Source of the DNA: Branchiostoma floridae
Lineage: Eukaryota > Chordata > Leptocardii > Amphioxiformes > Branchiostomatidae
Length of the DNA stretch: 64,000 nucleotides
Assembly (NCBI RefSeq): GCF_000003815.2
Contig: NC_049987.1
Coordinates: forward strand, 3,679,753 to 3,743,752
Direction: 5' to 3'
Positions within the stretch are counted from its first letter, which is position 1, and each line of letters opens with the position of its first letter. The translations under genes and the position numbers were made by a program. The notes beneath the pieces were generated by a model. That model was not told the origin of the DNA, searched no databases, and saw nothing but the letters and a program-made list of their open reading frames with translations. Of this stretch, positions 56,368-64,000 are shown in pieces.

Positions 56368-57321
56368 CCCTATTCAGACCGGGCTTTTTTGGTCATCCCT
56401 GGACCGGGGGGGGGGGGGCTTTTGAGGCCCTCCACTTCTAAGTCCTCTAACTCTCGAACGACGTGCCGTAATGATACCAAATTTTCAGGACATGATATCG
56501 ACATAATATCTGACAAGTATTTGACGTTTGACGTTACGTTGACGTAAGATGACGTAATTATGACGTCATCAATTTGATTATATTGGCCGGACCCATGAAA
56601 AAAGGGTATTCTCAGAAAACTTCAAGTTATACTACAAAAATGTAACAATAAGTGCAGATAACAGAACAATAATGTTTATTACGACTTATATTGCCAATAG
56701 CAACATCGATGACGTCATAATGACGTCATGAAATGACGTCATGCACATCTAAGATACGAGATAGGCTCCGCCATATTATCTCCACCACCTTGAATTTTTC
56801 AAAATAGTTCTTTTGCAACAAATAATCACAAAGGGCAATGGAAATAGACTAAATTCATTCATTTAGATGGTTTTTGATGAAAAAATACCAGGTAGTTACA
56901 AATTTTAAGGGAAAATAAGCTTGTTATTATTGATCTGGCCATACGGTCCGCCATCTTGGATTTTGGGCTGATGACGTCATCAAATTAGCATAATTTATGC
57001 ATATATAATTATGAAAGATATGCTAAATAATATAAGATTTTATTTATGTAACAAAATAGCAGTAATATAGCAAATAAATGTGAAAAATACATTGTTAGAA
57101 CCAAAAATAGTGATTTTTGGCAAAACTGCCTGTCAGCAAACGGTTGCCATGGCAACACGAAAAAATGGAAAATTTGTCAAACTTCGCCAAATTGTTGCCA
57201 ACAATATTTTAGGAAAACTCACCAAATTTGGTGGCTTTAGCGTAAGGCGTTCTGGCGTTATAGGACATCGAAGTTAGCGCGGGCCTCAAAAGCCCCCCCC
57301 CCCCCCCCGGTCTGAATAGGG
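56368..57321. mobile_element. piggyBac-like MITE, copy 2 (inverted relative to copy 1)
   Basis: TTAA at 56364-56367 and 57322-57325; termini CCCTATTCAGACCGGG and CCCGGTCTGAATAGGG, a perfect 16 bp inverted repeat, each next to a G- or C-run. It has no transposase, is 954 bp long and contains many TGACGTCAT-like words. Internal sequence is related to 37645-38561 in reverse orientation. It lies in an EGF intron. Confidence 0.92.
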
Positions 57322-57650
57322 TTAAGGTAAACTTAAATTTTATATATTATCTGTAATTGGAAGAAGCTTTGAAATTCGCAAACTGTCATATTCTTTTTCT
57401 CAACTCAAAAATCCCTTGAAATTATCACCGAAAAAATAGCTCTCTTTTATATAACCATTTTTTCTAACCTGCTGACAGACACTGAAACGTCAGAAGGTCA
57501 GAAAAAACTTGTTGTGTAAAAGAAAACACCCATTTCCTACGACATACCAAGCTAATGAATTAATTTCGGGGAATTGTTACGCCTGGGGCGCTCCACGAAT
57601 AGAAATAACCGCATCGGCAACTCACTTGGATTTGTTTTGACTTATTTTAC

Positions 57651-57761
57651 CTTTATCACAGTTGGTGCCTTCGTATCCTGAGTGACAGGTACAGGTGTAA
57701 CTGTTCACTCCGTCCACACAGTCACCGTTCACACACGGATTGGCAGCACAGTGGTCAATAT
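57651..57761 (-). CDS. EGF/ZP-domain membrane protein, EGF exon 1 (most N-terminal seen)
   Basis: A 111 bp phase 1-1 exon with donor ATAAAG|GTAAAA. It encodes [18 protein letters not shown] and [18 protein letters not shown], a Ca-binding-type EGF almost identical to 54742-54852. The first exons with the signal peptide must lie upstream on the minus strand, beyond the DIRS/LINE insertions or outside the window. If those insertions are intronic the gene may still be functional. Confidence 0.92.
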
Positions 57762-58040
57762 CTGGGAAGTAATGAAATATAATTCTAATCGAAACAACGA
57801 GGTATAGAAAATACATTGACGTTAGTCATTCATAGCTGTCACCCCTGTTGTCCGATTGCGAATAAATATAGTTGGGAATCTAAATTAATTTTTGTAACGT
57901 TACATATTGATTTCTACAGACCAGTTTTTGCAACCTTGCAGTCTTGACGGAATATCCTGAACGTAAGATATCAAAATGGGAAGACCATATGCATGACCAT
58001 CGAAAACCGTTTGGCTTCCTATAATAAAGCTTGCTTTTAT

Positions 58041-58281
58041 TTTTGACGACGCCTCAGGGGAGTCGTCAAGTGGTATATATTGCAGTCAGTCTGCAAAAAT
58101 TCTAGGAATTGCACAGGCATTTTTCCAAAAATGCTAGTACTCCACCGTATGGTGGGTATGCAAGTCCCTCCCCCCTAAATCTGTTCCAGATGTATCTCTG
58201 GTATGCAATGGTGGAATGTAGGTCACACTGGCTCCCTGGAGGAATTTGTCCTTTGAAACTAGTGGTAAGACAGGGAAACTC
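58041..58281 (-). pseudogene. DIRS-like element, fragment left of the LINE (possible tyrosine-recombinase start)
   Basis: On the minus strand the frame gives TSFKGQIPPGSQCDLHST, IAYQRYIWNRFRGEGLAYPP and VLAFLEKCLCNS with a stop at 58102-58104. The 'AY.r…w..F….gL.y.P….v..FL' pattern fits the N-terminal DNA-binding part of DIRS tyrosine recombinases. Orientation and position downstream of the RT at 63.6-64.0 kb agree. RNase H and most of the recombinase are missing. Confidence 0.45.
58043..58069. repeat. 8 bp perfect stem-loop at an insertion boundary
   Basis: TTGACGAC, an 11-base loop, then GTCGTCAA. It lies exactly where homology between the duplicated introns stops and the DIRS-like sequence starts, so it may be a terminal structure of the inserted element. 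Confidence 0.5.
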
Positions 58282-58438
58282 GAAGGATTCGAATGGCATC
58301 ACGGGAGTAGGTCGTGTCGTGTCTGAGCTCGCTCCCGACTGAGTACAATTTTTTGGTGGTAATTTGAGCCTGTTATTGTTACAACTTTCTCCCACATACA
58401 TTCTTAAAGTATTACTGGTGACCGTCCCAACATTCGAC

Positions 58439-59221
58439 ATGATGACTACCCGGCAGAAACGTCTAGCTTCGACGAAAGGACATGACTCTGCTGGAGACAA
58501 AGAAGACAAACATGGCGGCGACACGGAGGTGTCTTCATCGGAATTCGAGACCTTCGTGCGCGACCAACTCCAGAGGATTTTGGACGGACAGAGGGTGCTA
58601 CATGAAGAGGTGAGATCCTTGGAGGAAAACCTAGAAAAAAATGTCCAAATGCTAGAGTCACGAATGGAGAAAGTTGAAAAGAGAACGACCGAGATACAAA
58701 AAAATGTGAAAGAATCTGCGCGCGAAACCTCTGATCAGATTAAGTCGCACACCGACAAAATGAAGATTATGGAAGAGAATCTGGCAGAGCTGAAACACAA
58801 GTGCAACAAGTTAGAGAGATTCTCCCGCAGAAATAATATCAGAATAATCGGTCGCAAAGTTGGAAAAGGTGAAAACTGCATCTCTACTGTAGACAAGATT
58901 TTCCATGAGAAGTTCGGCCTTACACATGTGAAAATCGAACGAGCCCATCCCGACGGACCGACCAAGAACAGCCCAGACGGTACCCCTCAACACATTCTGG
59001 TCAAGTTAAACAGCTATCAAGATAAAGTCAGTATCATGAAAGTGGCAAGAACCAAGCTGAAAGCCGAAAACTTCTTCTTCACGGATGACCTCACAGGTGC
59101 TGATCTGCAAGAAAAACGTAAGTGGCGGGAAAATGTCAAACAGGCGTACGAACAGGGGGTGAAATACCGGTTCTACAATGGATATTGGAGAGATGGGAAA
59201 GGAAAACCAGTGACTTTCTAA
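58439..59221 (+). CDS. L1/Tx1-type LINE ORF1 protein
   Basis: Intact frame of 260 residues from ATG 58439 (MTTRQKRLASTKGHDSAG); in-frame non-ATG codons upstream are less likely starts. Residues ~45-125 form a coiled coil (EEVRSLEENLEKNVQMLESR, EENLAELKHKCNKLERFSRR). An RRM-like and C-terminal domain follow (RRNNIRIIGRK, VKIERAHPDGP, HILVKLNSYQDK, KYRFYNGYWRDG). This is the L1 ORF1 (Transposase_22) plan: trimeric RNA-binding chaperone of the LINE particle. Complete. Confidence 0.9.
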   Translation: MMTTRQKRLASTKGHDSAGDKEDKHGGDTEVSSSEFETFVRDQLQRILDGQRVLHEEVRSLEENLEKNVQMLESRMEKVEKRTTEIQKNVKESARETSDQIKSHTDKMKIMEENLAELKHKCNKLERFSRRNNIRIIGRKVGKGENCISTVDKIFHEKFGLTHVKIERAHPDGPTKNSPDGTPQHILVKLNSYQDKVSIMKVARTKLKAENFFFTDDLTGADLQEKRKWRENVKQAYEQGVKYRFYNGYWRDGKGKPVTF

Positions 59222-59598
59222 AGGTTACATGACATTGTCCTGATAAGACATTTATTCCCACTACTCGCTTCAAACTTAATTATACTTTGGCTCCTAAGCT
59301 TAACTACACGGGGAGCAAAATCCTACTGAACTGTTCATCATGTTAGACCGTGATTTGCCGATATTGTTTATGTTGTTTGTAGAATTTCTTCTTTTTGTGT
59401 CAGTAATTGTTACTATGTTTGCAAGTGTACAATTATGTCTGGAATCCCATCCACCTGCTGGTTCCAAGCCCACTATTGTTATTCATGAGGTCCACCTGGC
59501 GAACCAAATCTCCATATCAAAGACTGGCACATTCTCGTCAAAATTCCAATTGATACCATTTCTACTCCCTTTCCTTCCCGCCTCAAAGTCAGCTTTCG

Positions 59599-62500
59599 GT
59601 AGCTAGTTTCAATTGTAATGGCTTAGGAAAGAAAGAAAAAAGACGGGAAATCTTTACCTTTTTGAAGGACAAACCGTATTCAGTTTTATGCCTACAAGAA
59701 ACTCATTCCAGTGAAGAGCGGGAAAAGGAATGGATTGCAGATTGGGATGGACAGATTTTGTTTAGTCATGGAAGGGAAAATAGTTGTGGGGTTTTGGTAT
59801 TATTTAAAAATGATTTGTCTTTTCAGATAAATGAAGTCAAAAAAGATAATGAATTCATTATATCAGATTCATTATATTCATTATATTAGATTTGACTGTT
59901 GGTAAACTTCGTATCTGCTTAATTAATATATACGCACCAAACAAAGACGACAAAGTCTATTTTGAGAATGTGGAAAGAAATATCCAGACAATGGTATATT
60001 GTAACGATAATGTAGTATTGACCGGTGACTTTAATACTGTTTTTGATGTAAGTAAAGACAGAGCTGGCCAACAGCCAGTTAACTATCATCCACATGCTAC
60101 CCAGGCACTCTTGGAACTTTCTGATACACTTGATTTAGTAGATATTTGGCGATTGAAAAACCCTGAAACTATACGTTATACGTGGCGAAGAAACAAACAA
60201 GCCAGTCGCCTAGACTACTTTTTGATTTCATTCTCTTTAATAACAAAGGTTACAAATACCTCGATTGAGTACGGCTTAAGATCGGACCATTCTCTAATTG
60301 GCATTTCTGTGGTAACGTCTGAAATACCAAGAGGGCCTGGCTTTTGGAAATTCAATCAAGAACTTTTAGATGATCCAACATTTTTTAAGGAGATCTCTAG
60401 CTTTTTTTTTTTTTATTTCAGAATTCTTTTTGTTTAATAATGGCTCAGCCAATCCTCACATGGTATGGGAATCGTTCAAGTGCGCCGTGCGCGGTCAGAT
60501 AATTAGATATTCGTCTTGGAAACGGAAAAAAAGTAAAAAGTCTGAATCACTCCTTACCAGTGAGATCGACAGCCTGCAGAAAATATTAGACGCATCCCCA
60601 GATAGTGACACCTTTCATAAATTACAAAGGAAAAAATATGAACTAGAATTAATTTACCAAGCAAAAGCTAATACTTTAATCGCAAACAGAAGAGCCAAAT
60701 TTATGGAGCAGGGGGAGAAATGTACTAAATTTTTCATGAACTTAGTTAGTAGGGGTCATGCAAGGAAAAACATGACGACACTTGTGAATTCAGATGGATT
60801 GATCTTCACGGAGCCTCAAAACATTCTGCAGGAGCAAGTAAAATTCTATGCTAACCTTTATGCGTTTGAAAATTCTCCCATGTCTTTAGACAGTGATGTA
60901 TTCTTACCCTTTTTTCCAAAAGCGGCCCCCATCTTATCATCTGGCCAATGTAGCAGTTGTGAAGGTCCGATAACAGAAAAGGAATTGAAATTAGCTGTCG
61001 AATCTTTTTCCAGTGGAAAGTCTCCAGGTCTTGACGGACTCCCTACTGATTTTTATAAGACCTTTTTTAACATCTTAAAACAACCAATGCTAGACTCATT
61101 CAATTACTCATTTCAGGTGGGGCATCTGTCTGAGTCCCAAAAAATTGGTCTCATTTCTCAAATTCTTAAACAGGACCCAACTGGGCAAGATAAAAACCCC
61201 ACTAGTATGAAAAACTGGCGACCCATAACATTGTTAAATTGTGACACCAGAATTTTATCAAAGTGCATTGCCTTGCGTATGAAAAATGTAATCTCAAGCC
61301 TTGTCTCATACGATCAGACAGGATTTTTACAAGGACGTAATATAAGTGACAATATACGAAAAATATTAGAAATCATAGAATATTATGATCTTAACGAAAA
61401 GCCAGGCTTGATTTTTATTGCGGATTTCCAGAAAGCTTTTGATAAAATAAGACAAGACTTCATTCTCAAAGTGTTAAGATTTTTTGGATTTGGAGAATCC
61501 TTCCTGAATTGGATAAAGATTTTATATAAAAGTGCGGTTAGTAAAGTAATTAACTATGGGTATATCTCTGAATCATCCCCCCTCACCCGTGGAGTTCGCC
61601 AGGGCTGCCCACTTTCTCCTTATCTCTTTATTTTAGGTGCTGAAATACTAGCAATCAAAATCAGAAGTAACAACGAAATAAAGGGTTTAAATATTCATGG
61701 CATCGAAACAAAAATCTCTCAATATGCAGACGATTCCAACTTTCCACTCGCTGCAACACTTGGCTCTCTGCACGCCCTTACCGGCGATTTAGATCTCTTT
61801 GCGTTGCTATCTGGCCTAGTTCCTAACTTTGACAAGTGTGCTGTACTTCGTATTGGTTCTCTAAAATATACAGACTTCTATTTACCCTCTCCTCTGCCCA
61901 TACGATGGACAGATGGACCTACAGAAGTTTTAGGTATCCATATTCCTGTAAACTTTAAAGATATTGTGTCAATCAATTTTGACCGAAAATATATGAAAAT
62001 AGATAAAATTTTGAATCCCTGGAAAGAAAAAGTACTATCACTTATGGGGAAAGTCACTCTGGTAAATACACTTATAGTTTCACAGTTTATATTTTTATTA
62101 AGTTCGCTCCCGTCTCCATCGTCAGCTTTTTTCGACAAATATGAAAAAAAGATTTTCAAGTTTTTATGGCGTGACGGACCCGAGCGAGTTAAGCGAAAGA
62201 CAATATATAATGATTATGATCAAGGTGGATTAAAACTTCAAAATCTGCGAGCTGTCGATCTCAAACTGAAGGCCGCTCTAGTGCCAAAACTGCACAAAAA
62301 CGAAAACTGGTTTTGTTCTAAATTATTGTCCTTCTCTAGTCCTGTTCTTAGAACCAGTACGTTTCCTTTTGCACAGCTTAAAACGAATGACTTTGAAATC
62401 TTGATTAAGAAAGTAGTCAGTCTGTTTTTTCGACAAGTTATACAAAGTTGGTTGAAATACCAACTACGCCCCCCAGAAAATAGCATACAAGTCAAACAGC

Positions 62501-63394
62501 AACTCCTTTGCTTGAATTCACATATTTGTATAAATAGGCGACCCTTTTGTTCCTCAGCCTTCTTTCATAAAAAGTACTTTTTGTAAATGACATTATTGAT
62601 GCTGAGAATATTTTTTGTCTTTTGACAGCTTTGTAGTCAAATTTGGAGATGTCTGTACAGCTTATCAGTATCATCAACTTTTGTCAGCTATTCCTCCTCA
62701 ATGGAAACATATTCTAAGACAAGGCTCCTCAGAGCTACGTGTTTGCATCCCTGCCTGTAGAGATGTAACCTGGCTACATAGTAAAAATATTAATAAATGC
62801 TTATATGCTTTCTACATGAATGAAGCCAGATTATGTGAAACTTCAGACAGGATACAGTACACGTGGGAAGATTATTTCAACTGTCCAATACCATGGCAAA
62901 AGGTTTATAGCCTACCTTACAAAATTTCCATTGACTCTAGTGTTTGCATGTTTCAACATAAACTATTATTCAAATACTTGACCGTGAACAAGACCTTATA
63001 CACTTGGGGTTTGAAGGAGTCGCCCTTATGTGAATATTGTAATGAAGATGAAGAAACAGTCTTCCATCTCTTTTTTCATTGTAGAGTTGCTACACGTTTC
63101 TGGATGCAAGTAGAAGACTGGTTTTTCGTCAATACTGGGGAACATTTAAATCTAAACCTGTTTAAAGTTATCTTTGGTGATTTGAATTGTCGGTGCCCAG
63201 TTTCTGCCAATATGATTATCCTTCTTGGCAAACACTTTATTTTCAAGAACCGTCAACGCTCTCTTAATTTACAAGCCTTTATTTCATATATGTCATACTT
63301 CCATAGGCTAGAATATATTATAGCAAAAAGGATGGATAAGATAAAAGAACACTTTGGTAAATGGGGGAAAATAGCTTTATCGTTAAAACAGTGA
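59599..63394 (+). pseudogene. L1/Tx1-type LINE ORF2 (endonuclease and reverse transcriptase), frameshifted
   Basis: Endonuclease: ASFNCNGLGKKEKRREIF, VLCLQETHS, then a frame change at a short 'attcattatatt' duplication (about 59870-59890). Then CLINIYAPNKDD, VVLTGDFNTVFD, ASRLDYFLIS and LRSDHSLIGIS. A T12 run at about 60402-60413 gives the next shift. The RT frame 60370-62586 has SGKSPGLDGLPTDFYKTF, NWRPITLLNCDTRILSKC, IFIADFQKAFDKIRQDF, TRGVRQGCPLSPYLFILGAE and SQYADDSNFPLA (catalytic YADD). After a stop at 62584-62586 and another T-run, 62615-63394 supplies the C-terminal Cys/His region (LCEYCNEDEETVFHLFFHC). All catalytic motifs are intact; the T-run shifts could be assembly errors. Confidence 0.9.
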
Positions 63395-63607
63395 ATAGTG
63401 AATAACATATATACAACTTCTGTTTATCATTTCCTTGTTATATACAAATGTGTACACTGCTATAAGTTATCCTCATTGTTTTCTGGTCTTATTTATCTTT
63501 TGTGTCCTACATGTACTTTCAGTATTATCGCTCTATGTATGATATGTGTATCTTGTGTTTGAAAAATCAATAAAAAGTTATATAAAAAAAAAAAGACAGG
63601 GAAACTC

Positions 63608-64000
63608 TGGACAATGGATCACGTTGTGACCTCAATCGTCATGCGCACGTAGTCTATAATCTTCCCGAGAAAGACGAGACGCGTGGTGGGCAGGACGGCC
63701 TTGCCTGTCGCCTCGTCTAAACCCAATTCCAGTAAGAGTCGACCCAGGCACGCGAATGCGTCGGGAGCGCGCGCCGGTGTATCCGCACCGCCCAAATCGT
63801 CCAGGTAGTTGACGCAATTGTAGCCGTAGGTGCCATAGATGAAGCGTACCGCGTCCGTGACCCGCTGACAGAGATGAGAGCCCGTACGAATTCCGAAGGG
63901 TACGGTGACGTCAGCATAACGACTCCCATCTCACTGAAAACCGAGAAGATGGTAGTCAGCAGGATCCACGTAAAGTTGACGGTAGGCCCGGCTAAGGTCA
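63608..64000 (-). pseudogene. DIRS-like retrotransposon reverse transcriptase (partial)
   Basis: On the minus strand from the window edge: DLSRAYRQLYVDPADYHLLG, FQ, a TGA at 63931-63933 where Trp is usual, then VTVPFGIRTGSHLCQRVTDA, FIYGTYGYNCVNYLDDLGGA (YLDD catalytic box), FACLGRLLLELGLDEATGKA and TRLVFLGKIIDYVRMTIEVT. The spacing of 'YLDD.gGa…A…A..LG.LL.elGL' is typical of DIRS/Ngaro RTs. A second stop (TGA) follows near 63625. The 5' part is outside the window. Confidence 0.8.

Larger units (their letters stand above)
58282..63594 (+). mobile_element. Near-full-length L1/Tx1-type LINE
   Basis: A 5,313 bp insertion flanked by the 13 bp duplication GACAGGGAAACTC (58269-58281 and 63595-63607). 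It ends AATCAATAAAAAGTTATAT plus a poly-A run. It contains a ~157 bp 5' UTR, ORF1 (58439-59221) and ORF2 (about 59600-63394) with an EEP endonuclease and RT. Only a few frame breaks, mostly in simple or homopolymer sequence, suggest it is young. It interrupts a DIRS-like element. Confidence 0.94.

Noticed and set aside
60402-60413. Programmed frameshift in LINE ORF2
   Set aside because: A T12 run in a young element is more simply a homopolymer error or slippage mutation; two other breaks lie in similar simple sequence.

Overview
The window reads as invertebrate animal DNA, most likely from a cephalochordate such as amphioxus (Branchiostoma). It is intron-rich and AT-rich in spacers. It carries a multi-exon EGF plus zona pellucida (ZP) receptor-like gene, CR1/L2-like and L1/Tx1-like LINEs, a Helentron, DIRS-like sequence, and repeat families with 'TATGCAAAT' and 'ataactcaagaa' cores. 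The amphioxus call comes from this combination and from memory of such repeats, not from a search. One 100-N assembly gap lies at 13481-13580.

Layout. 1-6.3 kb is mostly unassigned DNA with one decayed DDE transposase (2.08-2.74 kb). 6.3-8.2 kb holds a TGACGT-rich stretch followed by about seven degenerate ~185 bp tandem repeats. 9.15-10.27 kb (minus strand) contains three exons, all joined by phase-1 introns, of an unrecognised secreted protein with a 20-residue signal peptide. 11-28 kb is a retroelement graveyard: a CR1-like LINE (13.6-21.1 kb) split by a 6,059 bp LINE (14020-20078) whose ORF1 region has an SGNH-esterase domain, another RT fragment near 26.5 kb, and several tandem or segmental duplications. 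28.4-35.1 kb has no gene I can recognise.

35.1-57.8 kb (minus strand) is the main host gene. It runs from five EGF exons (57.7 to 54.5 kb) across a 15 kb intron to a ZP module, a furin-like site, a transmembrane helix and a short tail ending at 35101. Its N-terminus is not seen in the window. Its large intron is packed with mobile DNA: a ~1.26 kb terminal-inverted-repeat element, a degraded Helentron on the opposite strand (42.8-52.8 kb), a fold-back element with tandem-repeat arms, and a 455 bp miniature LTR retrotransposon (TRIM) with two identical 174 bp LTRs. Two related piggyBac-like MITEs sit in inverted orientation in introns.

At the right end, DIRS-like sequence on the minus strand is interrupted by a 5.3 kb L1/Tx1-type LINE (58282-63594) with a 13 bp target-site duplication.

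The strongest candidates for something new are: the TRIM whose LTRs carry a tRNA-like Pol III promoter; the Helentron that joins 23-residue STPR-like repeats to OTU, HUH-Rep, PIF1 helicase and endonuclease modules; tandem copying of the 3' part of a ZP exon with its splice donor; and the small secreted-protein gene near 10 kb.
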